Shown here piece after piece: positions 26,837 through 36,104 of a DNA stretch of 56,461 nt. Numbering within the stretch: the stretch's first letter is position 1; each line of letters begins with the position of its first letter. A model generated the notes under the pieces. It saw only the letters and a list, made by a program, of their open reading frames with translations. It was not told where the DNA came from and ran no database searches. Source of the stretch: Aestuariivirga sp. (GTDB lineage: Bacteria; Pseudomonadota; Alphaproteobacteria; Rhizobiales; Aestuariivirgaceae); NCBI GenBank assembly GCA_030680855.1, contig JAUXUN010000014.1, positions 1-56,461 of the forward strand, written 5' to 3'. The translations under genes were made by a program, and so were the position numbers.

Positions 26837-28702
26837 ATGAAACATCCCCTTGATCCGCTGTCGGAGACTGAAATAGCCAATGCCGCCGCCCTTGTGCGCG
26901 GGAAAGGTGGCTTGAGCGGCCAGGCCTGGTTTGAGACAATTGCGCTGCATGAACCCGAAAAGACGGAGTTGGCTCGGGGAAATCCGCCGCGCCTTGCTTT
27001 TGTCTGTTGTTACGACCCCGGCTCGGGCCAGACATGGGACGGCATCGCCGATCTTGAAATGGGCGCACTTCGGAACTGGCGGCATGTCGTTGGTGCCCAG
27101 GCGCGCATCGTAGCCGGTGAATTTGCCATGGGCGGAGAAATCGCGAAGGCGGACCCGCGTGTCGTGGCGGCCCTGGCGCTTCGAGGCATCATCGATCTGG
27201 GGGACGTCCTGATTGAAGCCTGGTCGGCGGGCAATTTTGGCGTGGCATCGGAGGAGGGCGAGCGCATCGCCTATTGCCATTGTTTCCTTCGCAACACGGC
27301 GGGCGACAACCCTTATGCGCGACCCATTGCCAATCTTCATCCGGTTGTTGATCTTCGCCGCCGCTTGGTGATCCGGGTGGATGATTTCGGCGTGGTTCCA
27401 CTGCCCGCGGAGGGTGCATCCATCAATGTCAGCGCCACCCGCAATGACCTGAAACCGCTTGTCATTACCCAGCCCGACGGGCCAAGTTTCACCGTTGAGG
27501 GAAACCTGGTCCGCTGGCAGAAGTGGCAATTCCGCGTCGGCTTCCATGTCCGCGATGGCTTGATCCTCCACATGATTGGTTACGAAGATGAAGGGCGCCT
27601 GCGCCCCATCATCCATCGTGCTTCGATGGCCGAAATGGTGGTGCCTTACGGCGATCCGCGCGGCGGGGCCTTCCGGCGCAATGCCTTCGATACGGGCGAG
27701 TATGGCGTCGGGCAATTTCTCGATTCGCTGACGCTGGGCTGCGACTGCCTGGGCCACATTCACTATTTTGACTGCTGGCATCACGACTGGCTGGGCGCCC
27801 CGAAGAAGATCGAAAATGCCATCTGCATGCATGAGGAGGACTTCGGCATCCTTTGGAAGTTCACTGATACCGTGCGCGGCGGTGTCACGGTGAAGCGCTC
27901 GCGCCGCCTTGTGGTTTCAAGCCTCTCAACGATCGGGAATTATGTCTATGGCTTCTTCTGGTACTTTTATCAGGACGGCACCATAGGCATAGAGGTGAAG
28001 GCAACGGGAATTCCGCTGGGCACCGGCGCGAAAGATAATGACCTGGCGCGTTACGGCACGCGCGTCGCCCCCGGCATTGACGCCCATGTCCATCAGCATG
28101 TCTTTTCATTCCGCTTCGATATGTGCGTCGATGGACCGCGCAATGCAGTCACGGAAGTAAATTTTGCTGCCGTGCCGGTTGGCCCCGACAACCCTCATGG
28201 CAACGCCATACGAACTGACGAACGCAAACTCACCCGCGAAAAGGAGGCGCAGCGTGTCATGGATCTGGCTGCGGCGCGCTACTGGCGGGTCATCAATCCG
28301 AATAAGCTCAATGCTTATGGTGAGCCGGTAGGTTACAAGCTGGTGCCTGGGAGCAACGCCTTGCCGTTTTCCGATCCCAATTCACCCGTGGGCCGGCGCG
28401 CAGGCTTCATGTACAAGCATTTCTGGGCAACGCAGTATGCCGCTGACGAACTTTATCCCGCCGGTTGGTATCCCAACCTGCACGAAGGCGGCGATGGCCT
28501 GCCGCGCTGGTCAGAGAAGAACCGCTCACTTGACAATGAAAATGTCGTGGTCTGGTACACCCTCAATTATCACCATCTGCCGCGCCCGGAGGATTGGCCC
28601 GTGCAGCCCTGCGTCTATGCGTCATTTCACTGGATGCCATCAGGGTTCTTTGCGAGTAATCCGGCCCTTGATGTTCCATCGCCGTCGGCGGCCTGTTGCT
28701 GA
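26837..28702 (+). CDS. Copper-containing primary amine oxidase
   Basis: 621 residues, close to the length of the Arthrobacter enzyme. Oxidises primary amines to aldehyde, ammonia and hydrogen peroxide using copper and a self-made topaquinone. The catalytic base is Asp285 in AFDTGEYGVG. The cofactor tyrosine is Tyr369 in TIGNYVYGFFWY. Copper ligands His419 and His421 are in HVHQHVFSF and the third His is in YHHLPRPEDW. The residue after the cofactor tyrosine is Asp or Glu in the family consensus (NYD/E) but Val here. No signal peptide, so apparently cytoplasmic. In the polyamine operon it would act on putrescine, agmatine or a monoamine. Confidence 0.9.
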   Translation: MKHPLDPLSETEIANAAALVRGKGGLSGQAWFETIALHEPEKTELARGNPPRLAFVCCYDPGSGQTWDGIADLEMGALRNWRHVVGAQARIVAGEFAMGGEIAKADPRVVAALALRGIIDLGDVLIEAWSAGNFGVASEEGERIAYCHCFLRNTAGDNPYARPIANLHPVVDLRRRLVIRVDDFGVVPLPAEGASINVSATRNDLKPLVITQPDGPSFTVEGNLVRWQKWQFRVGFHVRDGLILHMIGYEDEGRLRPIIHRASMAEMVVPYGDPRGGAFRRNAFDTGEYGVGQFLDSLTLGCDCLGHIHYFDCWHHDWLGAPKKIENAICMHEEDFGILWKFTDTVRGGVTVKRSRRLVVSSLSTIGNYVYGFFWYFYQDGTIGIEVKATGIPLGTGAKDNDLARYGTRVAPGIDAHVHQHVFSFRFDMCVDGPRNAVTEVNFAAVPVGPDNPHGNAIRTDERKLTREKEAQRVMDLAAARYWRVINPNKLNAYGEPVGYKLVPGSNALPFSDPNSPVGRRAGFMYKHFWATQYAADELYPAGWYPNLHEGGDGLPRWSEKNRSLDNENVVVWYTLNYHHLPRPEDWPVQPCVYASFHWMPSGFFASNPALDVPSPSAACC

Positions 28703-28708
28703 CCGGCT

Positions 28709-29986
28709 TTAACTGAGCGCGTCCCTGATCCGGTAATACATCATCGCCGCCACCAGCATCGGTGTGCGCATGGGGCCGCCGGGGAAGGGCAGGTGCTTGA
28801 TCTTTGCCAGCAGATCAAATCTTTCGGCGGTGCCCCGAATGGCTTCCGCCATCAGCTTTCCATAAAGGCCCGCAAGCGCCACACCCTGGCCCGAATAGCC
28901 ATGGGCATAATAAACTGTTGGCGAAAGCCGCCCGCAATCCGGAATCCGGTTTGAGGTAATGGCGATATAGCCGCCCCAGGCATGGTCGATTTTCACATCC
29001 TTCAACTGCGGAAAAACATGGGTCATGCGCGGCCGCATGTATTCTCCAAGATTGGACGGCTCAAAGGTTGAATAGCTCGCCCGCCCGCCAAACAGCATGC
29101 GGTGGTCATTGGACCGCCGGAAATAATCCACGATAAAGTTGGTGTTGGCCACCGCCTCATTATTGGCGATGAGGGACTTTGCCCGGTTCTCGCCAAGCGG
29201 CTCGGTGGCAATGATATAGCTCGCTACCGGCATTACCCGGCCATAGAGGGACTTCACGGTGCGCCCCAGATAGGCATTGCCGGCAATGATCATGAACTTG
29301 GCCTTGACCATTCCATGTTCGGTCCGGGCCCATGGATTGGAGCCCGTATTCACCTCCGTCACCTGCGAGTTCTCGTAAATAACAGTCCCGCTTTTGATCG
29401 TGGCGCGGGCGAGGCCAAGGCAATAATTCAGGGGATGCAAATGCCCCGCTTCGCTTTCGCGCAGCGCCCCGTGATAGATCGTCGTGCCCAGCCGCTGTTC
29501 CAACTCGGACTTGGTGAACAGGCTCAGGCCCTTCACCCCAAGCCCTTCATATTCATCGCGCCAGGCCTTGAGCTCCTCCATCTGGTGGGCTTTCGGAATG
29601 GCATGCATATATCCCCAGGTGAGATCACAATCTATCTTGTGCTGCTTGATGCGCTGTCGCATCAGGGCCTTGGACTCTTCGGCGAGCGCAAAGCATTTCA
29701 GCGCATCAGCCTTCCCAAGCTGATTTTCGATCTTTTGCTGCCCGGAGGAGTATCCGGTGCAAACCTGCCCGCCGTTGCGCCCCGAGGCTCCGTATCCGAT
29801 CCGTTCCGCTTCAAGCACCACGACCTTGTAGCCGGCGTCCGCCATCTCCAGGGCCGCTGAAAGGCCGGTATAGCCCGCGCCAATCACGCAAACATCGGCG
29901 GAAATCTCCCCTTTGAGGCTTTCGCATTCCAGTTGAAGGTTCGCGGTTGCTTGATAATAGGAGCGGGCATCGATTGATTTAACCAT
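28709..29986 (-). CDS. FAD-dependent oxidoreductase, gamma-glutamylputrescine oxidase (PuuB) type
   Basis: 425 residues of the DAO/OrdL family. The dinucleotide-binding motif GAGYTGLSAALEMADAGYKV and the flavin loop GYGASGRNGGQ are near the N-terminus; the C-terminal GYSGQGVALAGLYGKLMAEA closes the FAD site. PuuB oxidises gamma-glutamylputrescine to the aldehyde. A PuuA-like ligase gene stands divergently 81 bp away, which supports this assignment. It is convergent with the amine oxidase gene (6 bp apart). Confidence 0.85.
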   Translation of the reverse strand: MVKSIDARSYYQATANLQLECESLKGEISADVCVIGAGYTGLSAALEMADAGYKVVVLEAERIGYGASGRNGGQVCTGYSSGQQKIENQLGKADALKCFALAEESKALMRQRIKQHKIDCDLTWGYMHAIPKAHQMEELKAWRDEYEGLGVKGLSLFTKSELEQRLGTTIYHGALRESEAGHLHPLNYCLGLARATIKSGTVIYENSQVTEVNTGSNPWARTEHGMVKAKFMIIAGNAYLGRTVKSLYGRVMPVASYIIATEPLGENRAKSLIANNEAVANTNFIVDYFRRSNDHRMLFGGRASYSTFEPSNLGEYMRPRMTHVFPQLKDVKIDHAWGGYIAITSNRIPDCGRLSPTVYYAHGYSGQGVALAGLYGKLMAEAIRGTAERFDLLAKIKHLPFPGGPMRTPMLVAAMMYYRIRDALS

Positions 29987-30011
29987 GCCAAAAGCTTTAG
30001 CTGACCCCCTT

Positions 30012-30039
30012 TTGCTTGGTCAAGAAGGCGCGCTACAAT
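30012..30039 (+). promoter_or_regulatory. Candidate sigma-70-type promoter of the glutamine synthetase-like gene
   Basis: TTGCTT at 30012-30017, a 16-bp spacer and TACAAT at 30034-30039, 28 bp before the start codon at 30068. It lies in the 81-bp region shared with the divergent oxidase gene. Confidence 0.4.
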
Positions 30040-30067
30040 GGCCTGAATCAACAATTCATGGATTGTC

Positions 30068-31417
30068 ATGGCCCGTTCGACATTTGAGGAATTCATCACC
30101 GACAACAAGATCAGTGAGGTGGAATGCCTGGTAGCCGACATGTCGGGAACGGCGCGGGGAAAAATCCTGCCGCCGAAGAAATTCATGCAGGGGCAACGGT
30201 CGCGCGGGCTGCGGGTACCCGAGGAGGTCTTTACGCTGACCATCAATGGCCGCTTCGTCTCGGAGACCACGGCGGTGAGCGACAGCGCCATCGACATCTA
30301 TATGGAGCCGGACCCCGAAACCACACGCATGGTGCCCTGGTATACCGAGCCCACAGCCCAGGTGATCTGCGATGCCTTTCACTTGAACGATGAGCCCGTC
30401 GAGATTTCGCCGCGCCACGTGCTGAAGCGGGTGCTCGGCTTTTACAAGGCCAAGGGCTGGCGTCCCGTTGTGGCGCCTGAACTGGAATTTTATCTCTGCA
30501 AGAAAAACCTCGATCCCGATTATCCGATTGAAGCCGCTATTGGCCGCTCCGGCCGCAAGGAATCAGGCGGCCAGGCCTATGGCATCGATGCCGCCAATGA
30601 CTTCGACCCCGTTGTCGAGGATATCTTCGATTACTGCGAAGCCCAGGAACTGGATGTTGATACGCTGTCCCATGAAAGTGGGCCCGCCCAGCTCGAGATC
30701 AATTTCAATCACGGCGATCCGCTGGAGCTTGCCGATCAGGTGTTCCTGTTCAAGCGCACTGTCAGGCAGGCGGCCCTTAAACATGACATGTATGCAACCT
30801 TCATGGCCAAGCCCCATGAAAATGAGCCGGGCTCGTCCATGCATATTCACCAATCGGTATTGGACAACAAAACGGGGAAGAATATTTTTGCCGGCAAGGA
30901 CGGCAAGCCTTCCAAGCTTTTCCTCAATCACATCGGCGGTTTGCAGCGCTATCTTGCGGCGGCTTTGCCCTTCTGTGCGCCAAATGTGAACTCCTACCGC
31001 CGTCTGGTTCCAGAGTCAGATGCGCCGACCAACGTCCATTGGGCCATTGATAACCGCACCGTAAGCCTGCGCGTTCCCAGTTCAAGCCCGGCAAACCTGC
31101 GCGTGGAAAACCGCGTTCCTGGTGCCGATGCAAATCCCTACCTTGCTTTTGCGGCGTCTCTTGCTTGCGGTTACCTGGGAATGGTTGAGCGCATTAAGCC
31201 ATCGGAGCCCGTCACCGGTTCTGCCTATCGCTATGCCCACACCTTGCCCATCAATCTCGACGAGGCGCTTGATAAATTGAACTACACCAAGTCGCTGAAA
31301 CAGGTTTTGGGCGAGAAATTCGTCACCGCCTATCAGGATGTGAAATTCGAGGAAATGCAGCACTTCCGCAAAGTCATCAGCTCATGGGAGCGGGAATTCC
31401 TGCTGCTTAATGTTTAA
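30068..31417 (+). CDS. puuA: Glutamine synthetase family protein, gamma-glutamylputrescine synthetase (PuuA) type
   Basis: 449 residues of the GS fold. Metal and ATP site motifs are APELEFYLCKK, GSSMHIHQS (GSGMHVHQS in classical GS) and NRTVSLRVPSS. Classical GSI regulation motifs such as the adenylylation tyrosine are not evident, and the neighbours are polyamine genes. PuuA ligates glutamate to putrescine using ATP, the first step of the Puu pathway; PuuB-like oxidase is divergent next door. PuuC and PuuD homologues are not in the window. Other amine-glutamate ligases of this family remain possible. Confidence 0.8.
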   Translation: MARSTFEEFITDNKISEVECLVADMSGTARGKILPPKKFMQGQRSRGLRVPEEVFTLTINGRFVSETTAVSDSAIDIYMEPDPETTRMVPWYTEPTAQVICDAFHLNDEPVEISPRHVLKRVLGFYKAKGWRPVVAPELEFYLCKKNLDPDYPIEAAIGRSGRKESGGQAYGIDAANDFDPVVEDIFDYCEAQELDVDTLSHESGPAQLEINFNHGDPLELADQVFLFKRTVRQAALKHDMYATFMAKPHENEPGSSMHIHQSVLDNKTGKNIFAGKDGKPSKLFLNHIGGLQRYLAAALPFCAPNVNSYRRLVPESDAPTNVHWAIDNRTVSLRVPSSSPANLRVENRVPGADANPYLAFAASLACGYLGMVERIKPSEPVTGSAYRYAHTLPINLDEALDKLNYTKSLKQVLGEKFVTAYQDVKFEEMQHFRKVISSWEREFLLLNV

Positions 31418-31438
31418 CTGCAAGGCAGTGGAGATTTC

Positions 31439-33049
31439 ATGCGCTTGATTGCACGTGTTTTGGTAACAGTGTTCTTCCTGTGCGCCGGTCACGAAGCTTA
31501 TGCCAGAAAAGGCGACCGGGTTCCAAGCCGTGAAGGCGTCTCCGCGGCCTTGACTGAAATTTTGAACTCGCCAGAACGCCAGCCCTTGCCAATTGAGCGC
31601 ATAAGGGAGGCGCTCAAGGCGCATTATCTGGGCAATGGTGGCTCCATCTATTGGGTGGGCACGGGGCGCATGACGCCATTCATACAACGCCTGGAAGACG
31701 CCCAGTTTGACGGTCTTAATTCTGAAGATTACCCCGTCGACACGCTCATTGATGTGCGCGACAGCGTTGATCCCGATGATCCCCATTCCGCCGCCAAGGC
31801 AGAACTCTATTATTCAGCCTTCTTCGTGGCCTATGCCGCCGATCTAAAAATCGGGCGCGTGGCGCCGCAGAAAGTTGATCCCCGCCTGTTTCGCGGCCGC
31901 AAGTCCATCGATGTGCTGCGTGTCCTCACCGAGCTCAACAAGCAGCGGAATCCCGGCACGTTCCTATCAAGCTTTGAGCCGCAAAACGAACACTACCAGG
32001 CACTGAAAAGAATGATGCGCATCTATTCGACCCAGGCTGATGAGGGCGGCTGGCCGCTCATCGAACAGGGGGCCGCGCTGAAGCCGGGCATGAGCGACCT
32101 GCGCGTTCCGAAAATCCGGTCATTGCTGGCCCTCACGGGTGATTATGAGTGGCAGGTCACAAACTCACCGGTATACGACGAGCAGCTTGCAATTGCCGTG
32201 CGAAGGTTTCAGCAGCGTCATGGCCTTGAGGCAAAGGGGCTTATCGGCAAGCAGTCCATCATTGCCATGGGTATGAAGCCGGAAGAACGCATTGGCCAGA
32301 TCATGCTGAATATGGAACGCTGGCGCTGGATGCCGGACAATCTTGGGCAGGATCATTTTCTGGTGAACCTCGCGGCCTTTGAGCTGCAGCGCGTGCAATC
32401 CTCAGTCATCGTCGAGCGCATGGATGTGGTCGTGGGCGCCGTTGCCACCCAGACGCCGGAATTTTCCGACGAGATGGAATATGTCGAACTCAATCCAACC
32501 TGGACCGTGCCTTATTCCATTGCCACCCAGGAAATGCTCCCGAAGCTGCGCTCAAATCGCTTTGCCTATGCGGAAGACTTTGATGTCTTTGTAAACGGCG
32601 CGCTGTCCTCCTGGGACTCCGTCAATTGGGACGCCTACGGCCCCGGAAAATTTCCCTTCACCTTCCGGCAAAGGCCCGGGCCGAGGAACGCGCTGGGCAA
32701 GGTGAAGTTCATGTTGCCAAACAAGCACAACATCTATCTGCATGACACGCCCTCCAAGGACAAGTTTGCCTCCACCTCGCGGGCCTTCAGCCACGGCTGC
32801 ATCAGGCTTTCACGGCCGCTCGAACTCGCCCACAGGCTTATTGGCGAGATCCCGGGTTGGAGCAGTGCACTTGTGGATGGCGTTCTGGCCAGCGGCAAGC
32901 AGACCCGCGTCAGCCTGCCCACTCACATACCGGTGCACCTCGTCTATTCCACCGCATTCAAGGGTGAAAACGGCATCGAGTTCCGCCCCGATGTCTACGG
33001 CCGCGACCGCAAGCTCTATAATGCCCTGTTTGGCCGCTCGTCGTCCTAG
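31439..33049 (+). CDS. L,D-transpeptidase of the YcbB (LdtD) type
   Basis: 536 residues. A signal peptide (about 1-22, ending HEAYA) exports it to the periplasm. After a scaffold domain, a peptidoglycan-binding repeat (DEQLAIAVRRFQQRHGLEAK, about 242-275) precedes the YkuD catalytic domain, whose active-site motif is SHGCIRLSRP with the nucleophile Cys near residue 457. It would form 3-3 crosslinks in peptidoglycan or attach outer-membrane proteins. GGAG stands before the ATG; the gene is 21 bp after the PuuA-like gene and overlaps the convergent ThDP gene by 4 bp. Confidence 0.9.
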   Translation: MRLIARVLVTVFFLCAGHEAYARKGDRVPSREGVSAALTEILNSPERQPLPIERIREALKAHYLGNGGSIYWVGTGRMTPFIQRLEDAQFDGLNSEDYPVDTLIDVRDSVDPDDPHSAAKAELYYSAFFVAYAADLKIGRVAPQKVDPRLFRGRKSIDVLRVLTELNKQRNPGTFLSSFEPQNEHYQALKRMMRIYSTQADEGGWPLIEQGAALKPGMSDLRVPKIRSLLALTGDYEWQVTNSPVYDEQLAIAVRRFQQRHGLEAKGLIGKQSIIAMGMKPEERIGQIMLNMERWRWMPDNLGQDHFLVNLAAFELQRVQSSVIVERMDVVVGAVATQTPEFSDEMEYVELNPTWTVPYSIATQEMLPKLRSNRFAYAEDFDVFVNGALSSWDSVNWDAYGPGKFPFTFRQRPGPRNALGKVKFMLPNKHNIYLHDTPSKDKFASTSRAFSHGCIRLSRPLELAHRLIGEIPGWSSALVDGVLASGKQTRVSLPTHIPVHLVYSTAFKGENGIEFRPDVYGRDRKLYNALFGRSSS

Positions 33050-34686
33050 TTTAGTGCGCTCAGTGTTGTAAACGCCGATAGGGCTTCCTTGCTGGATTTG
33101 ACGTGCAGCACGGCGGCGCCGTCATGGGCCAGGAATTCCTTGACCTTCGCGTCTATATCATCGCCCAGGGTAATGGTGGTGGTAAAAACGCCGAATGATT
33201 TGGCCCAGAGGGTGAAATCCGGATTGACCAGATCAGTGCCCGACACCCGGTTCGGGAAGTGCCGTTCCTGATGGGTGCGGATCGTGCCGTAAATTCCATT
33301 GTCGGAAATGACGATCTTTGGTTTCGCCCCATACTGAACCGCCGTTGCCAGTTCCTGGCCCGTCATCAGCATGCCGCCATCGCCCACAAAGGTGATCGCC
33401 ATCCGCGTGGGGTCCACAATTGCGGCGGCCACGCCCGTGGGAACGCCAAAGCCCATGGCCCCGGCAATTGCCCCGAGCAAGGTATTCTTGGGCGTCATCA
33501 CCCAATGCCGGTGGACCCAGGTGGACATGTTGCCCGCATCCGTCGTGATCACCGCGTTGTCCGGTGCTTGAGCCGCAAGGGACACCACCACCTTGCCGAA
33601 ATCCACCGCATCATTGGGCTCCGGCGAGGTAAAGCGCTGGAACTCGCGCACGAACTCATTGATCGATGAACGCCAGGATTCACGTGCTGAGGAAACCACC
33701 CGGGGATGCGCCGCAAGATCAGTGAGGACCGCCGCAGGATCGGCGACCAGGCCAAAATCGGTCCTGAATATTTTTCCGATTGCTTCGCCATCTGGGTAGA
33801 TGTGGATGAGCTTTTGCTTGGGCTGCGGGGCCGTTGGAAAGCTGTAGTTGAGGCTGGCGACATCGCCGAGCCGCGTTCCCACCGCAATGATGAGATCAGA
33901 ATTGGCCAGCACCTGCCGGTGCTTCGGCGGATTTCCGAAGCCCAAGTGCCCCGCGTAGAGCGGCGAGCCGTTGTCAAAAATGTCCTGGTTTTTCCAGGTG
34001 ACGGCAACCGGGATCCGCAAGGCTTCGGCAAACCGTTGCAAGGCTGCAGCCCCCCTGGCGCCGCGCAGCATGGCGCCAGCAACAATGATGGGATGATCGG
34101 CCTCGTCAATCATCGCCTGAATGGCGGCGATGTCCTGCGGGCCGTGGTGGGCCGTGGCGAGCGGGAAGGGGGAGGGGACGGTTTCGCCGGCCTCGTCGCT
34201 CAGAACGTCTTCAGGCAGGGAAATAATAACCGGGCCGGGCGTACCTTCGCTGGCCAGGCGCAGCGAGCGGGTGACGATCTCGCCGATCTTGCCGCCTTCA
34301 TGGACTTCATAAATTCCCTTGGCCATGCCGCCAAAGAATTGCCGGTAATCGACTTCCTGAAAGGCCCCGCGGCTAAGCTCAATCCGCGAAACCTGGCCGA
34401 TGAACAGCAGCACCGGCGTTGCATCCTGTTCGGCCACATGGACGGCAATGGAGCCATTGGTGGCCCCAGGACCGCGGCTGACCAGGAAGACCGCAGGCTT
34501 TCCCGTCAGGCGCGCCTCGGCAATGGCCATGAAGCCGGCGCCTGACTCGTGCCTGCAAATGATGATTTCTATGGAGCTGCCGTAAAGCGCGTCAAGCAGG
34601 GTCAGGTAGCTTTCACCCGGCACGCAATAGACCCTTTCAATGCCGTGGGCTTCCAAGCATTTGACGATCAGGTCTGCGGCACGCAT
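33046..34686 (-). CDS. Thiamine diphosphate enzyme of the acetolactate synthase-like family
   Basis: 546 residues with the three-domain layout of this family. The ThDP-activating glutamate is Glu47 in CRHESGAGFMA. The cofactor motif begins GDGGMLMTGQELATAVQ and ends VISDNGIYG. RGPGATNG is conserved near residue 70. Acetolactate synthase-like, oxalyl-CoA decarboxylase-like and glyoxylate carboligase-like members share these features, and no small regulatory subunit gene accompanies it, so biosynthetic acetolactate synthase is unlikely. Reaction not assigned. It reads leftward after the Sel1-like gene (77-bp gap). Confidence 0.75.
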   Translation of the reverse strand: MRAADLIVKCLEAHGIERVYCVPGESYLTLLDALYGSSIEIIICRHESGAGFMAIAEARLTGKPAVFLVSRGPGATNGSIAVHVAEQDATPVLLFIGQVSRIELSRGAFQEVDYRQFFGGMAKGIYEVHEGGKIGEIVTRSLRLASEGTPGPVIISLPEDVLSDEAGETVPSPFPLATAHHGPQDIAAIQAMIDEADHPIIVAGAMLRGARGAAALQRFAEALRIPVAVTWKNQDIFDNGSPLYAGHLGFGNPPKHRQVLANSDLIIAVGTRLGDVASLNYSFPTAPQPKQKLIHIYPDGEAIGKIFRTDFGLVADPAAVLTDLAAHPRVVSSARESWRSSINEFVREFQRFTSPEPNDAVDFGKVVVSLAAQAPDNAVITTDAGNMSTWVHRHWVMTPKNTLLGAIAGAMGFGVPTGVAAAIVDPTRMAITFVGDGGMLMTGQELATAVQYGAKPKIVISDNGIYGTIRTHQERHFPNRVSGTDLVNPDFTLWAKSFGVFTTTITLGDDIDAKVKEFLAHDGAAVLHVKSSKEALSAFTTLSALN

Positions 34687-34763
34687 GGCTCAACTCCGGC
34701 AGGGTTCAGAACATCCCGATAGATGCCTTGAACGAGCCGGGAAGTCGAGCCTGTTTCAGCAGG

Positions 34764-36092
34764 TTATGGCTGGGCTGCGGCAGACAGGGTGGTGAGTGCC
34801 GCTTCGGCCTCGGCAACGCCTGCCTGTTTGGCCTTTTCATACCATTCCGCCGCCTTTACCGCGTCAGGCGTAATGCCCTGCACCTTCATTTCCGCAAAGA
34901 CCGTGGGATCATAGGTCTTGGCAACGCCCATGGCGCCCTCGGCGGCTCCCATCTGGAAGGCACGGTTGTAGAACTGCCGGGCAATGATCAGATCACCGGT
35001 TTTCATCAGCATGTCGCCCTTGCCCAGAAGCCCTGTCACCTCAGCCGAAAGCGCCGGCTTGATGGGGGTAAAGGAAGCCGTAGGAGCTGGCGCAGACTCA
35101 ATGGTTTCCTGCTGGGTTGCCTTGGCCGGAATGACGGTTTCGGGCGGAGCGCTAGCAGGGGTTATCTGCAATACCGTTTCGTCTTCAACTTTCACATCGT
35201 CAATGGCAACGGTCATTTCCTTGACTGGCGCGGCCAGTTCACCCGTGTTGGTCTCGATGGCTGAAACAGAGATGTCGAACTTTGGCGTATTGGACTGCGG
35301 CACGAAAAGATTGATGCCGTCTTCCTCGCCATCCTTCAGGATCCAGGTATTGTCTGAAATCTTCTTTCCCGCCGTCAGGTAGGCCGATGCGGGAAGCCCG
35401 GTGATCTTGATGGCCAATTCCTGGTTCTCAAAAGCCGGTTCGGCGTTGAGCGCCAGGGGAATCATGCTGTTCAACGTGCCGGTCACATCTGAAACCGCAA
35501 GGGATGCGATGGCGATGGGCTTTTTCGAAATTGTCGTTTGCCCGGTTGAATTGAACATGGTCTCCGAATCGCCCGGCAGAAAGCCTGCCGCGAAGGCGTA
35601 GAGCTCATTGGCCGAGTTCGAAATCTGGTCGTATTTCGTGACCGCGAATCCGACAGCGCCCCCGGCGACAGCGGCAAATACGCCGGCAAACAGCAAGCTC
35701 TTCTTGAGCCGCGGCCGGTCATTAGATGATGAATAGGAAACAGGCTGTTCATCCCGCTCCCGGTCATAGTGGCGGTACTGCACTTCAAGTTCACCCACGG
35801 GAATTGTCGGCCGGGAAGGAACCCGCGGCATCGGGGCACGTTCCATTTGCTGGTCGAGCTGCTCACGCTGCCGTTCCATGATCCTGCGCCGGTAATACTC
35901 ATAGGTCCGGTTTTCCGGTGGCTGAGAAGCTGCTGGCTCCTCTTCCTGCTTGCGCCGGTACTGATTGACCAGAAACTCCGCGTCATCATCCCGGTAATGC
36001 TGTGTCAGCCATGATGGAACCGGTGTTTCTTCCTGGCTTTCAGGTTCATTGCTGGCGCCGCTGAGTTCATTCCTTGAAAGGGGATGGTTCAT
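34764..36092 (-). CDS. Membrane-anchored protein with C-terminal Sel1-like repeats, unknown function
   Basis: 442 residues. The cytoplasmic N-terminal 130 residues are charged, rich in Arg, Gln and Glu, with YEYYRRRIMERQREQLDQQM. One membrane helix follows (about 132-155, KKSLLFAGVFAAVAGGAVG). The outer part has a beta-type middle region (about 190-310), a Pro/Ala/Thr-rich linker, and Sel1-like helices at the C-terminus (ARQFYNRAFQMGAAEGAMGVA and AAEWYEKAKQAGVAEAEAAL). GGAGGATTCGACC precedes the ATG. It follows the TAXI-type receptor gene by 12 bp, so the two are probably one transcript. No known function recognised. Confidence 0.7.
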   Translation of the reverse strand: MNHPLSRNELSGASNEPESQEETPVPSWLTQHYRDDDAEFLVNQYRRKQEEEPAASQPPENRTYEYYRRRIMERQREQLDQQMERAPMPRVPSRPTIPVGELEVQYRHYDRERDEQPVSYSSSNDRPRLKKSLLFAGVFAAVAGGAVGFAVTKYDQISNSANELYAFAAGFLPGDSETMFNSTGQTTISKKPIAIASLAVSDVTGTLNSMIPLALNAEPAFENQELAIKITGLPASAYLTAGKKISDNTWILKDGEEDGINLFVPQSNTPKFDISVSAIETNTGELAAPVKEMTVAIDDVKVEDETVLQITPASAPPETVIPAKATQQETIESAPAPTASFTPIKPALSAEVTGLLGKGDMLMKTGDLIIARQFYNRAFQMGAAEGAMGVAKTYDPTVFAEMKVQGITPDAVKAAEWYEKAKQAGVAEAEAALTTLSAAAQP

Positions 36093-36104
36093 GGTCGAAT
36101 CCTC

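Noticed and set aside
26204-27832. A 542-codon open frame on the minus strand
   Set aside because: It is antisense to the agmatinase, GNAT and amine oxidase genes, all with family motifs, and its translation has no recognisable domain.
33046-34686. Biosynthetic acetolactate synthase
   Set aside because: No small regulatory subunit gene and neighbours are not of branched-chain synthesis; only family membership is safe.
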